From the NCBI RefSeq assembly GCF_017573465.1, contig NZ_JAGEPF010000016.1, positions 1 to 64,000 of the forward strand: 64,000 nt of DNA. Direction: 5' to 3'. Made by a program: the position numbers and the translations under genes. How positions within the stretch are numbered: position 1 is the stretch's first letter; each line of letters opens with the position of its first letter. The notes beneath the pieces were generated by a model that saw only the letters and a list, made by a program, of their open reading frames with translations, did not search any database and had not been told where the DNA came from. This DNA comes from Actinomadura violacea. GTDB lineage: Bacteria; Actinomycetota; Actinomycetes; Streptosporangiales; Streptosporangiaceae. This document shows positions 50,843-60,124 of this stretch, in pieces.

Positions 50843-51352
50843 TCAGGCGCGTTCGATCAGGCCGCGGACGTAGGAGGCCTGCCCGGCGTGCTGGAGGTCG
50901 TCGGAGATCACGCTGACCAGCCGCACCGCGAGCGTGACGGGCGGGTCCCAGGCGGCGTCGACGACCCGTTCGAGGTCCTTGTCGGTCAGCGTGCCGACGT
51001 ACTCGACGGTCCGGTCGTGCACCGCGTCGTGGTAGCCGGTGAGCAGGTCCGCGGAGCCGACGCGGACGGCCGCGACCTGCTTGGGGTCGTGCCCGTAGCC
51101 GGTCTCGGACGGGTCGAGCGGCAGCGCGAACCGGTCCGCCCAGCCGCCGGACGTCCAGACCTGCCCGGTGCCGGCGGCGTCGGCGACGTGGTCGTCCTGC
51201 ACGCGGGTGAGGTGCCAGACGAGCCAGGCGATCGAGTTGGCCTCCGCGTCGGGGCGGAGCGCGAGCTGGTCCGGGGTGAGGCCGTCGACGGCCTGCCGGA
51301 CGGTCTCCTGGATCCGGTCGAAGGCGTCGGTGAGCAATTGCGCACTGGTCAT
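50843..51352 (-). CDS. DinB-like protein (mycothiol-dependent DUF664 type)
   Basis: 169 residues. A four-helix bundle with metal-binding histidines: IAWLVWHLTRVQDDHVAD near 45-60 and SDDLQHAGQASYVRG near 150-165. This layout is the DinB_2/MST family; actinobacterial members use mycothiol as co-substrate. ATG at 51352. Substrate unknown. Confidence 0.88.
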   Translation of the reverse strand: MTSAQLLTDAFDRIQETVRQAVDGLTPDQLALRPDAEANSIAWLVWHLTRVQDDHVADAAGTGQVWTSGGWADRFALPLDPSETGYGHDPKQVAAVRVGSADLLTGYHDAVHDRTVEYVGTLTDKDLERVVDAAWDPPVTLAVRLVSVISDDLQHAGQASYVRGLIERA

Positions 51353-51482
51353 TTCTCCGACGCTACCCCCGCCCGTGTCCGCTCAAAGCGGAGGGTGACC
51401 GCCGAGATCGGAGAGCCGCGCGCGGTGCGGCGCGTCGCGCTTCCCCCGGGAGTAGCGGCCGCTCAGCGGGTACGTCACCCGC

Positions 51483-52592
51483 ATGAGCACACCCGCGAAC
51501 CGGCGGCCCGGCGCCGAGCCAGACCGCGGCTTCGCCGGTGAACTGCGCGACGCGGTGACGCTGCGCTCCTTCACCCTGGTCGCGGGCGTGCTGATCCTGC
51601 AGCTGGCGTTCATCCTGTCCTACATCGGCGCGTTCCACTCGCCGACGCCGCACCGCATCCCGGTCGCGGTCGTCGCGCCCGGGCAGGCGGCGGGCGGCGT
51701 CGCCGCGCAGCTGAACGCGCTGAAGGGCGCGCCGCTCAAGGCCCGCACGGCCCCGAGCGAGCAGCGCGCCCGGCGGCTGATCCTGGACCGGACGGTCGAC
51801 GCGGCGATCATCGTCGACGCCGGCGGCACCGACACCCTGCTGGTGGCGTCCGCGAGCGGCCCCGCCGTCTCCAGCACCACCCAGCAGATCGCGGCCGGGA
51901 TCGAACAGTCCCGGCACCGGCAGGTGCGGACCGTCGACATCCGCCCGCCGGCCGCCGGGGACGGCCGCGGCCTGTCGTCGTTCTACCTGGTCATCGGCTG
52001 GATCGTGGGCGGCTACCTGGCGGCGGCGATCCTCGGCGTCGCCGGCGGCGCGCGCCCGGCGAACCTGCGCCGCACGCTCATCCGGCTGGGCGCGCTCGCG
52101 CTGTACTCGATCGTGTCCGGGCTCGGCGGCGCGATCATCGCCGGGCCGATCCTCGGCGCCCTGAACGGGCATTTCTGGGCGCTGTGGGGGATCGGCGCGC
52201 TGGTCGTCATGGCCGCCGCCGCGACGACCGTCGCGTTCCAGATCCTGCTCGGGATGATCGGCATCGGGGTGGCGATCCTGGTGTTCGTCGTCCTCGGCAA
52301 CCCGAGCGCGGGCGGCGCCTACCCGATGACCCTCCTGCCGGCGTTCTGGCGGGCCATCGGGGACTGGCTGCCGACGGGCGCGGGGACCACCGCGGTCCGC
52401 AACACCGTCTACTTCTCCGGCCACGCGACGGCGCAGGCCCTGGGCGTGCTCGCGGGCTACGCCGTGATCGGTTCGGCGGTCGCCGTCGCCGCGTCCGCCG
52501 CGCACCTGCGATATATGAGGCTCGTCCCGGACAGCCCGGCGACGAGCAGCAGCGCGGACAGCCAGGCGAACCAGTCGCCGAAGCGGGAGTAG
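51483..52592 (+). CDS. membrane protein, DUF3533/YhgE-like permease
   Basis: 369 residues. A helix at about 33-52 (TLVAGVLILQLAFILSYIG) is followed by a ~110-residue outside domain and five helices from 165 (FYLVIGWIVGGYLAAAILG onwards). This shape is typical of ABC-2/DUF3533 export-type membrane proteins. No ATPase is adjacent. The last 45 codons overlap the 3' end of the Lnt-like gene on the other strand by 136 bp. Confidence 0.8.
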   Translation: MSTPANRRPGAEPDRGFAGELRDAVTLRSFTLVAGVLILQLAFILSYIGAFHSPTPHRIPVAVVAPGQAAGGVAAQLNALKGAPLKARTAPSEQRARRLILDRTVDAAIIVDAGGTDTLLVASASGPAVSSTTQQIAAGIEQSRHRQVRTVDIRPPAAGDGRGLSSFYLVIGWIVGGYLAAAILGVAGGARPANLRRTLIRLGALALYSIVSGLGGAIIAGPILGALNGHFWALWGIGALVVMAAAATTVAFQILLGMIGIGVAILVFVVLGNPSAGGAYPMTLLPAFWRAIGDWLPTGAGTTAVRNTVYFSGHATAQALGVLAGYAVIGSAVAVAASAAHLRYMRLVPDSPATSSSADSQANQSPKRE

Positions 52593-53893
52593 ACCGTCCG
52601 GACGCCGTGCGCGGGGACGGCCGCCGTGACGGAGGTGAACCCCGGGCCGCCGGTGGAGCGCCCGGCGAGGACCCGGCCATAGGGGTCGCTGACGACGAGC
52701 GTCCCCGCGCGGGCCGCGCGCGCGACGGTCAGGCCGCTCTCCACGCCCCGGACGAGCGCCATCCGGCCGTGCAGCCGGCCGTCGCCGGTGAAGTCCCACG
52801 CCGGCGCGTAGAGCACGCTCGCGCCGCGGGCGCGGTAGTCGCGGACGAGGCCCGGGAAGTCCATGTCCTTGCAGATGATGAGGCCGCGGCCGGGGGAGAG
52901 GAACGCGAGCGCGGAGCCCGGCTCCAGGTCCTCCTCGAGCCCGGGGATCATGTGGTGCTTGTAGTACCGGACGGGCGCGCCGCCGTCCGCGCGGATCCCG
53001 AGCGCGGTGTTGCGCGCCTTCCCGCCCGTGGTCAGGACGAGCCCGACGACGATGTCCTCGTGGCGTTCGGCGGCGAGCCGCGCCAGCGGCCCGGTGAGCG
53101 CGGGAAGCGTCCGGTCGTCGGCGGCGAACGTCTTCTCCGGCAGGACGACCGTCCCGGCGGGCGCCGTCGCGCGGATCGCGGCGGTGTAGCGGCGCAGCAG
53201 GTCGCGGCCCTGCGGCGTGGCGAGGTCGATCGTGTCGTTCGGACGGTCGGTGTCGAGCAGCGTCACGGTCGCCCGCGAGAGGTCGTGCGGCTGCCGGAGC
53301 CGCCAGCCGCCGTAGGCCAGCGGGAGGGCGAGGACCAGGGCGCCGGCGAGCAGCACCCGCCACCGGCCCGCGGCGCCGGGCGCGGCGGCCGCCGCGACGG
53401 CGGCGGGGACGGCCATGACGAGGAACGTGATCCCCCACGGGCCGGTGAGCGACGCGGTCTGCACGACGGGCGGGACGTCGGCCTGCGTGTAGGCCAGGCT
53501 CAGCCACGCGCCGTGCGGCGCCGCCAGCGACAGCGCGTACTCCAGCGAGGCCCACCCCGCCGGGACGGTCAGCGCCGCGGTGACGGGGAATCCGCGCAGC
53601 AGCAGCCACCGGAACGCGAGCGCGAGCAGGCCGAACACCAGCGCGGTGCCGACGATGATCCCGGCGGCCGCCGGCGGCGGCATCTCCAGGGTGCCGAGGT
53701 AGTAGGGCCACATCCGGCTCTGCCCGGCGAGCCAGGCGAGGGACGCGGCGGCGAACGCCGTCCGGCCGCCGGCCCGGGGCGCGAGCCACAGGACGGGCAG
53801 CGGGCCGAGCCAGGTCAGCCAGGCCACGGGATGCAGCCCGGTGCCGAACAGCAGCAGGACGGACGACAGCAGGGTCGAAGCGATCACGGTCAT
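52457..53893 (-). CDS. apolipoprotein N-acyltransferase-like (Lnt, nitrilase superfamily)
   Basis: 478 residues. Several N-terminal membrane helices, then a nitrilase domain with the Glu-Lys-Cys triad: VLPEKTF, YYKHHMIPG, and LIICKDMDFPG. A C-terminal membrane helix closes it (WFAWLSALLLVAGLSG). Lnt acylates the N-terminal Cys of lipoproteins, which this window encodes several of. Some actinobacterial paralogues have other roles. Start ATG at 53893. C-terminus overlaps the convergent gene. Confidence 0.88.
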   Translation of the reverse strand: MTVIASTLLSSVLLLFGTGLHPVAWLTWLGPLPVLWLAPRAGGRTAFAAASLAWLAGQSRMWPYYLGTLEMPPPAAAGIIVGTALVFGLLALAFRWLLLRGFPVTAALTVPAGWASLEYALSLAAPHGAWLSLAYTQADVPPVVQTASLTGPWGITFLVMAVPAAVAAAAAPGAAGRWRVLLAGALVLALPLAYGGWRLRQPHDLSRATVTLLDTDRPNDTIDLATPQGRDLLRRYTAAIRATAPAGTVVLPEKTFAADDRTLPALTGPLARLAAERHEDIVVGLVLTTGGKARNTALGIRADGGAPVRYYKHHMIPGLEEDLEPGSALAFLSPGRGLIICKDMDFPGLVRDYRARGASVLYAPAWDFTGDGRLHGRMALVRGVESGLTVARAARAGTLVVSDPYGRVLAGRSTGGPGFTSVTAAVPAHGVRTVYSRFGDWFAWLSALLLVAGLSGTSLIYRRCAADAATATAEPITA

Positions 53894-53968
53894 GGTCCGA
53901 GCCTCGGCCGCGGAGGCCCCGCGCCGCGTCGCCGGGACGAGTGAGACCCCGCCTCACTCGCGCGGGCG

Positions 53969-54664
53969 TCAGTCCGCGGGGTCGCCCGGCACGACCAGCC
54001 CCGACTCGTAGGCGAACACGACCGCCTGCACCCGGTCGCGCAGCCCGAGCTTGGTCAGCACGTGGCTGACGTGCGTCTTGACGGTGTGCTCGCTGACCAC
54101 CATCGCCGCGGCGATCTCCGCGTTGGACCGGCCCCGCGCCACCTGCCGCAGCGTCGCGGCCTCCCGCTCGGTCAGCCCGGCGAGCCGCGCCGCGAGCCGC
54201 GGCACGACGCCGTGCCCCGGCCGGCGCACCAGGTCCTCGACCAGCCGCCGCGTCACCGCCGGCGCGAGCAGCGCGTCGCCGGCGGCGACGACCCGCACGG
54301 CGTCGGCCAGCTCGTCGCGCCGGATGTCCTTCAGCAGGAACCCGCCCGCGCCCGCCCGCAGCGCGTCGTAGACGTGCTCGTCGGAGTCGAACATGGTCAG
54401 CACCAGCACCCGGGCGGGCAGCGCCGCGCAGATCCGCCGCGTCGCCTCGATCCCGTTCATCACGGGCATCCGCACGTCCATCACCACGACGTCGGGCCGC
54501 AGCTCCTCGGCGGCGCGGACCGCGGCCGCCCCGTCCGCCGCCTCCCCGACGACGGCCATGTCCGGCTGCGCGTCCAGGATCATCGTGAACGCGGCGCGGA
54601 AGAGGTCCTGGTCGTCGGCGACGAGGACGCGCAGGGCCGTCTCGTCCGTCACGGGATCATTCAA
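53969..54664 (-). CDS. NarL/LuxR-type response regulator
   Basis: 231 residues. The receiver domain (VLVADDQDLFRAAF, phospho-Asp in VVVMDVRMPVMNG, then LVLTMF and LLKD) is followed by a LuxR HTH (LTEREAATLRQVARGRSNAEIAAAMVVSEHTVKTHVSHVLTKLG). Overlaps its kinase by eight bases, so both are co-translated. Confidence 0.94.
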   Translation of the reverse strand: MNDPVTDETALRVLVADDQDLFRAAFTMILDAQPDMAVVGEAADGAAAVRAAEELRPDVVVMDVRMPVMNGIEATRRICAALPARVLVLTMFDSDEHVYDALRAGAGGFLLKDIRRDELADAVRVVAAGDALLAPAVTRRLVEDLVRRPGHGVVPRLAARLAGLTEREAATLRQVARGRSNAEIAAAMVVSEHTVKTHVSHVLTKLGLRDRVQAVVFAYESGLVVPGDPAD

Positions 54665-55715
54665 CCGGAAGCCGGGCCAGGACCGTGAACCCGCGCGGGC
54701 CGGGCCCGGCGCGCACGGCGCCGCCGCAGGCGGCCGCGCGCTCGCGCATCCCGGCCAGCCCGTGCCCGGACGCGGCGGGCCCGCCGCCCCGGCCGTCGTC
54801 GGCGACCTCGATCTCCAGCGCGTCCCGCCAGCGCACCGCCACCGTCACCGCGCCCACCGGCCCGGCGTGCTTGCGGACGTTCGTGAGCGCCTCCTGCACG
54901 ATCCGGTACGCGGCGACGCCGACGTCCGGCGCGACGGCGCGCGGCTCTCCGTCCACGGTCAGCGCGGCCGGCAGCCCGCAGTCGCGCACGAGGTCGGGCA
55001 GCGTCGCCAGGTCCGGCTGCGCGCCGCCGGGGCCTGCCTCGTCGTCGCGCAGCGCGTCGAGGATGGCGCGCAGCTGCGCCAGCGCGCCGCGGCCGGTGTC
55101 GGCGATCCGCCCGAACGCCTCGTCCGCCCGGTCCGGGCCGGCGAGCGGCGCCGCCTCGGCCTGCACCACCATCAGCCCGACGGAATGGGTGAGGACGTCG
55201 TGCATGTCGCGGGCGATCCGGGCGCGCTCGCCGGCCGCGGCCGCCGCCCGCTCCTGCTCCAGCCGGCGCGCCCGCTCGGCGTGCTCGGCGGCCTGCGCGC
55301 GGCGGGCCTGCTCGGCCATGCCGAGTGCGAACGCGGCGGTGAACGCGGTGCCGAGCAGCGGGTAGACGTCGGAGTCCTCGCCGGGCAGCACGATCGAGAC
55401 GTACACGGCGGCGGCCAGCAGCGGGACCGACAGCAGCCGCAGCAGCGGCCGGCTCAGCGCGGCGATCGTGTACACGGCCACCAGCGGCCCCCACGGCAGC
55501 AGCAGCGGCTTCTGCCACACGACCAGCGCCGTCATCGCCAGGCCGACGACCAGCCCGACCAGCAGCGGGGCGCGGCGCCGCCACAGCACCGGGACGGACG
55601 CGAGCAGCGCCAGCGCCACCACCCACCACGGCCGCGCCGCCCACACCGCCGGCGCCACCGTCGCGGCGGTGACGGCGGCGGCGAGCACCCGGTCGGCGGT
55701 CCGCACGTCGCGCAT
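54657..55715 (-). CDS. sensor histidine kinase (HisKA_3 type)
   Basis: 352 residues. About five membrane helices in the first ~140 residues with no large sensor loop, then HDVLTHSVGLMVVQAEAA (phospho-His) and an ATP-binding domain (AYRIVQEALTNVRKHA, EVADDGRGGG, GHGLAGMRERAA). Partner of the downstream NarL-type regulator. Signal unknown; the lack of a sensor domain suggests membrane or cell-wall stress sensing. Confidence 0.92.
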   Translation of the reverse strand: MRDVRTADRVLAAAVTAATVAPAVWAARPWWVVALALLASVPVLWRRRAPLLVGLVVGLAMTALVVWQKPLLLPWGPLVAVYTIAALSRPLLRLLSVPLLAAAVYVSIVLPGEDSDVYPLLGTAFTAAFALGMAEQARRAQAAEHAERARRLEQERAAAAAGERARIARDMHDVLTHSVGLMVVQAEAAPLAGPDRADEAFGRIADTGRGALAQLRAILDALRDDEAGPGGAQPDLATLPDLVRDCGLPAALTVDGEPRAVAPDVGVAAYRIVQEALTNVRKHAGPVGAVTVAVRWRDALEIEVADDGRGGGPAASGHGLAGMRERAAACGGAVRAGPGPRGFTVLARLPVE

Positions 55716-55775
55716 CCCGCCAGTGTCGGCGATCGGGGCCGCCGCGCACCTCGTCCGCGCGAGTGAGACACCGCC

Positions 55776-57047
55776 TCATTCCCGCGGACGACGCCCGCCG
55801 TCGACCGGCCGGCCGGTGTGCGCGTGCAAGGGCGCGGGCAGGCGGGACGGCAGCCGCGCCGTGACGACGAGCCCCCCGCCGGGCCGCGGCTCGGCCGTCA
55901 CCGTCCCGCCGTGCGCCCCCGCGATCGCGCGGACGATCGACAGGCCGAGCCCCGACCCGCGGTCCGAGCGCACCCGGTCGTTGCCCAGCCGGCGGAACGG
56001 CTCGAAGATCGTCTCGATCTCGTAGCCCGGCACGGCGGGCCCGGTGTTGGCGACCTCCACCTCCGCCCAGCCGTCCCGCCCGCGCGTCGACACCCACAGC
56101 CCGCCGCCCTCGTGGTTGTGCCGGATCGCGTTCTCCACGAGGTTCTGCACGAGCCGCTCCACCAGCACCGGGTCGCCGGTGGTCGGCGCGGGGCCGAGCC
56201 GCCGGTCCGAGGTGACGCCGCTCGCGTCGGCCTCCGCCGCCGCCTGCTGCAGGACGTGCCCGGCGACGTCCGCCAGGTCCAGCGGGTCCGTGCCCGCCTC
56301 GGTGTTCTCCGTCCCGGCGAGCGTCAGCAGCCCGTCGATGAGCCGCTCGTGCCGGGTGTTGACCACCAGCAGCGACTCGCCGAGCCGCTTGACGTCGCCG
56401 GTCGCGTCCGGGCGGCGGAGCGCCACGTCCACCAGCGTCCGGTTGATGGCGAGCGGGGTGCGCAGCTCGTGCGAGGCGTTCGCGACGAACCGCCGCTGCC
56501 CGTCGAACGCCCGTGCGAGCCGCCCGAGCATGGTGTCGAAGGCGTCCGCCAGCTCCTTGACGTCGTCGCGCGGCCCCTCGTAGCCGATCCGCTCGGTGAG
56601 GTCGTGGCTGCGCGCCACCCGCCCCGCCGTCTCGGTGATCTTGTGGACGGGGCGCAGCGCCCGGTCCGCCAGCAGCCAGCCGAACCCGAGCCCGGCCGCG
56701 CCGACCAGGCCGAGCGCGATCCCGCCCTGCGTCAGCAGCGCGTTCAGCGTGTCGTCCTTGTAGTCGCGCTTCGCCCTCACCAGCACGCCGTGCACCTGGT
56801 TCGGCGTCAGCGCCTTGGCGTCGGGGGCGGCGACGCCGGCGGGCGCCTGCGTGAACACCCGGTCGGTGGCCCCGCCCTCCGTGGAGCCGCTGACCTCCAC
56901 GGGGCTGCTGTGCTGCGCGAGGTTGTTCTGCACCAGCAGGTACGTCAGCCCGAGCAGGACGATGCCGGCGCCGAGGAACAGGCCGGTGTACAGGAGGGTG
57001 AGGCGCATCCGGATCGTCGGGCGGACGCGGTCGGCGAGGCGGTTCAC
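55776..57047 (-). CDS. sensor histidine kinase with HAMP domain
   Basis: 423 residues. Two membrane helices (about 16-38 and 110-130) flank a ~70-residue outside sensor. A HAMP linker (ADRALRPVHKITETAGRVARSHDL), HisKA with FVANASHELRTPLAI, and the ATPase with NLVENAIRHN, GSGLGLSIVRAIAGAHGG follow. Partner of the OmpR-type regulator, whose stop overlaps its start by four bases. Confidence 0.94.
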   Translation of the reverse strand: MNRLADRVRPTIRMRLTLLYTGLFLGAGIVLLGLTYLLVQNNLAQHSSPVEVSGSTEGGATDRVFTQAPAGVAAPDAKALTPNQVHGVLVRAKRDYKDDTLNALLTQGGIALGLVGAAGLGFGWLLADRALRPVHKITETAGRVARSHDLTERIGYEGPRDDVKELADAFDTMLGRLARAFDGQRRFVANASHELRTPLAINRTLVDVALRRPDATGDVKRLGESLLVVNTRHERLIDGLLTLAGTENTEAGTDPLDLADVAGHVLQQAAAEADASGVTSDRRLGPAPTTGDPVLVERLVQNLVENAIRHNHEGGGLWVSTRGRDGWAEVEVANTGPAVPGYEIETIFEPFRRLGNDRVRSDRGSGLGLSIVRAIAGAHGGTVTAEPRPGGGLVVTARLPSRLPAPLHAHTGRPVDGGRRPRE

Positions 57048-57700
57048 GGGATCCGGTACCCCGCTCCCGGCACGGTCTCGATGACCTGCGGCTCACCGAG
57101 CTTGCGGCGCAGCTTCATCAGCGTCACCCGCACGGTGTTGGTGAAGGGGTCGGTGTGCTCGTCCCACACCTTCTCCAGCAGCCGCTCCGCCGACACGATC
57201 GTCCCGTCGGCGCGCAGCAGCTCCGCGAGCAGCCCGAACTCCTTGCGCGCCAGCCGCACGTACCGGCCGTCCCGCACGACCTCCTGGCGGGACGGGTCCA
57301 GCCGGATGCCCGCCCGCTCCAGCGCCGGCGGCGCCGCCGGGCGGGCGCGCCGGCCGAGCGCCAGGATCCGCGCGACCAGCTCCTCGAACGCGAACGGCTT
57401 CGTCAGGTAGTCGTCCGCGCCGATCCGCAGGCCGTCGACGCGCGCCGGCACGGCCGCGGCGGCGGTGAGCATCAGCACCCGCACCAGCGCACCCGACTCC
57501 ACGACCGCGCGGCACACGTCGTCGCCGTGCACCACCGGCAGGTCGCGGTCCAGGACCAGGACGTCGTAGTCGTTCACGCCGAGCCGTTCCAGCGCCGCGT
57601 CCCCGTCGTACACCACGTCCACCGCCAGCGCCTCCGCCCGCAGGCCCTCGGCGATCGAGTCGGCGAGCATCCGCTCGTCCTCGGCGACCAATACGCGCAC
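57044..57700 (-). CDS. OmpR/PhoB-type response regulator
   Basis: 218 residues. The receiver domain (VLVAEDERMLADSI, phospho-Asp in VLVLDRDLPVVHGD, GADDYLTKPF) is followed by a winged helix (RKEFGLLAELLRADGTIVSAERLLEKVWDE, then VRVTLMKLRRKLG). GTG start at 57700. Divergent from the lipoprotein-adaptor-ABC operon at 57862-61338, so it probably controls that operon. Confidence 0.94.
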   Translation of the reverse strand: MRVLVAEDERMLADSIAEGLRAEALAVDVVYDGDAALERLGVNDYDVLVLDRDLPVVHGDDVCRAVVESGALVRVLMLTAAAAVPARVDGLRIGADDYLTKPFAFEELVARILALGRRARPAAPPALERAGIRLDPSRQEVVRDGRYVRLARKEFGLLAELLRADGTIVSAERLLEKVWDEHTDPFTNTVRVTLMKLRRKLGEPQVIETVPGAGYRIP

Positions 57701-57861
57701 CTGTGCCGTCCTCCGCCTCGCCCGTCACCGTCCGGCGCCCAGCCTCCGGCATCGGGCGTAACGCGGGCATAACGAGATCCGGTTACGGCGGGGTTACCGG
57801 CCGGCCGCTGGACTTGCCCTCGCCGCCGGCGTCCGACCGGCGGCCGGAGGAGACCGACCCG

Positions 57862-58398
57862 ATGAAACGGAACAAGCTCGCGATGCTGGCCCTGCTGCCC
57901 GTCCTCGCCCTGGGACTCCAGGGATGCGGCGGAGACGGCGGGACCGGCGCGTCCGAGAAGGCGAGCGACGACGCCAAGATGCGCAAGTTCGCGCAGTGCA
58001 TGCGCGACAACGGCGTCGACATGCAGGACCCGAAGGACGGCCGGGTCGAGATCAGGGCGAGCGCGAAGCCCTCGGGGGGAGGCGGGCCGATGCGCACCGA
58101 TCCCACGATCGAGGCGGCGCAGAAGAAGTGCGCCCACCTCATGCCGAACGGCGGGAAGCCCACCAAGCCGTCCGCGGCCGAACTGGCCAAGATGCGCTCC
58201 TACTCCAAGTGCATGCGCGACCACGGCATCACCGCGTTCCCCGACCCGAACCCGGACGGCGGCATGCAGGTCAGGGCCGGCAAGGGCTCCGGGATCGACC
58301 CGCAGAGCCAGACCTTCAAGGCCGCCGACAAGGCCTGCCAGAAGTACCAGCCGGGCGGCGGCAAGGGCTCCCGCGTCACCAGCGGGGGCGGAGAATGA
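57862..58398 (+). CDS. lipoprotein with two CMRD(N/H)G repeats
   Basis: 178 residues. Signal peptide with lipobox LGLQGC at about 18-23. The mature part holds two similar units: FAQCMRDNGVDMQDP and YSKCMRDHGITAFPDP, each followed by another Cys (AAQKKCAHL, ADKACQKY), so two disulfide-linked copies are likely. First gene of the efflux-type operon, with GGAGGAG before the ATG. Coupled to the adaptor (ATGA overlap). Role unknown; the operon layout recurs in actinobacteria. Confidence 0.85.
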   Translation: MKRNKLAMLALLPVLALGLQGCGGDGGTGASEKASDDAKMRKFAQCMRDNGVDMQDPKDGRVEIRASAKPSGGGGPMRTDPTIEAAQKKCAHLMPNGGKPTKPSAAELAKMRSYSKCMRDHGITAFPDPNPDGGMQVRAGKGSGIDPQSQTFKAADKACQKYQPGGGKGSRVTSGGGE

Positions 58399-59438
58399 GC
58401 CGCAGGCGCACGGCCGCGCTCGGCGCGGCGGGCGTCGTGGTGGTCGGCGGCGCCGGGCTCGCCGCCGCCGGGCTGGGCGGCGGCGACGGCCCGTCCGCCC
58501 GGCACGGCGCGCTGCCGCCCGCGACCGCGGCGGTCGAGCGCACCACGCTCCTGGAGACCCAGAAGGTGGACGGGACGCTCGGCTACGGCACCGCCCGCAC
58601 CGTGTCCGCCCAGGGACGCGGCACGCTGACCTGGCTGGCCGGGGCCGGGGCCGTGGTCACGCGCGGGAGGCCGGTGTACAAGGTCGACAACGAGCCCGTG
58701 CCGCTGCTGTACGGGAGGCTGCCCCTCTACCGGACCCTCTCCGACGGGACCAAAGGCGCCGACGTCCTCCAGTTCGAGCAGAACCTCGCCGCGCTCGGCT
58801 ACACCGGGTTCACCGTCGACAAGACCTACAGCTCCGCCACCGCGGCGGCCGTCAAGCGCTGGCAGGACGACCTCGGCGTGGACGAGACCGGCAAGGTCAC
58901 CGCCGGCTCCGTGGTCATCGCGCCCGGGCGGATCCGCGTCGCCGACCACAAGGCGCAGGTCGGCGACAAGCTCGGCGGCCCCGTCCTCACCTGGACCGGC
59001 ACCGCCCGCGTCGTCGGCGTCGACCTCGACGTCCAGTACCAGCGGCTCGTCAAGAAGGGGGCCAAGGTCGAGATCGTCATGCCCGACGAGGGCACCGCCC
59101 CGGGCACCATCACCTCCGTCGGGAAGGTCGCCGAGCCGGGGCACGGCGACGACCCCGCCACCGTCCACCTCGCGATCGCCGTCACCGGCGGGCACGCGCT
59201 CGGCTCCTACGACAAGGCGCCCGTCAGCGTGAACCTCATCGCCGGCCGGCACCCCGGCGTCCTCGCCGTGCCGGTCGCCGCGCTCCTCGCCCAGGGCGAC
59301 GGCGGCTACGCGGTCCAGGTCGTCCAGGACGGCGCGGTCCGGACGGTCCCCGTCGAGACCGGCGTGTTCGCCGGCGGGAAGGTCGAGGTCTCCGGATCCG
59401 GGCTGACCGAGGGCATGAAGGTGGGGATCCCGTCGTGA
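58395..59438 (+). CDS. peptidoglycan-binding, HlyD-like periplasmic adaptor
   Basis: 347 residues. An N-terminal membrane anchor (AALGAAGVVVVGGAGLAAAGL), a peptidoglycan-binding domain at about 115-160 (DGTKGADVLQFEQNLAALGYTG, AVKRWQDDLGVDETG), and a C-terminal barrel/adaptor part with VDVQYQRLVKKGAKVEIVM-type segments like MacA. It would link the ABC permease to the cell wall. ATG overlaps the lipoprotein stop; GTGA overlap with the ATPase. Confidence 0.88.
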   Translation: MSRRRTAALGAAGVVVVGGAGLAAAGLGGGDGPSARHGALPPATAAVERTTLLETQKVDGTLGYGTARTVSAQGRGTLTWLAGAGAVVTRGRPVYKVDNEPVPLLYGRLPLYRTLSDGTKGADVLQFEQNLAALGYTGFTVDKTYSSATAAAVKRWQDDLGVDETGKVTAGSVVIAPGRIRVADHKAQVGDKLGGPVLTWTGTARVVGVDLDVQYQRLVKKGAKVEIVMPDEGTAPGTITSVGKVAEPGHGDDPATVHLAIAVTGGHALGSYDKAPVSVNLIAGRHPGVLAVPVAALLAQGDGGYAVQVVQDGAVRTVPVETGVFAGGKVEVSGSGLTEGMKVGIPS

Positions 59439-60124
59439 CGCCGGTCGTCGAACTGCGCGAGGTCACCAAGACCTACCCCGGCGGCGTCACCGCGCTCGAC
59501 CGGGTGTCGCTCACCGTCGAGGCGAGCGAGCTCGCCGCGATCGTGGGCCCCTCCGGCTCCGGCAAGTCCACGATGCTGCACCTGCTCGGCACCCTCGACC
59601 GGCCGAGCAGCGGGACCGTGCTCGTCGAAGGCCGGGACGCGTCCGCGCTGACCGACCGCCGCCTGTCGGCGCTGCGCGCCCGCCGCATCGGCTTCGTGTT
59701 CCAGCACTTCCACCTCGCGTCCGGGATCGCCGCCCTCGACAACGTCGCCGACGGCCTGCTGTACGGCGGCGTGCCCCTCGCGCAGCGGCGCCGCCGGGCC
59801 CGCCTCGCACTGGAACGCGTCGGCCTCGGGCACCGCCTCGGCCACCGGCCGCACCAGCTGTCCGGCGGCGAGCGGCAGCGGGTCGCGATCGCCCGCGCCG
59901 TCGTCGGCGAACCGGCGATCCTGCTGGCCGACGAGCCGACCGGCGCACTCGACTCGGCGTCCGGCGCCGGCGTCCTCGGCCTGCTGCGCGAACTGGCCGG
60001 CGGCGGCACCGCCGTCGTCCTCATCACCCACGACCGCGACATCGCCGCGTCCCTGCCCCGGCAGGTGCGGATGCGCGACGGGCGGATCGTCCACGACGAC
60101 GCCGGACTGGAGGCCGCGCGATGA
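59435..60124 (+). CDS. ABC transporter ATP-binding protein (MacB/LolD type)
   Basis: 229 residues. Walker A GPSGSGKST near 38-46, signature LSGGERQRVAIARAVV near 141-156, Walker B ILLADEPTGALDS, and H-loop LITHDRD. The sequence pattern (LDRPSSGTV, FVFQHFHL) is of the MacB/LolD group that drives mechanotransmission across the membrane. GTG start at 59435; four-base overlap with the permease. Confidence 0.96.
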   Translation: MTPVVELREVTKTYPGGVTALDRVSLTVEASELAAIVGPSGSGKSTMLHLLGTLDRPSSGTVLVEGRDASALTDRRLSALRARRIGFVFQHFHLASGIAALDNVADGLLYGGVPLAQRRRRARLALERVGLGHRLGHRPHQLSGGERQRVAIARAVVGEPAILLADEPTGALDSASGAGVLGLLRELAGGGTAVVLITHDRDIAASLPRQVRMRDGRIVHDDAGLEAAR

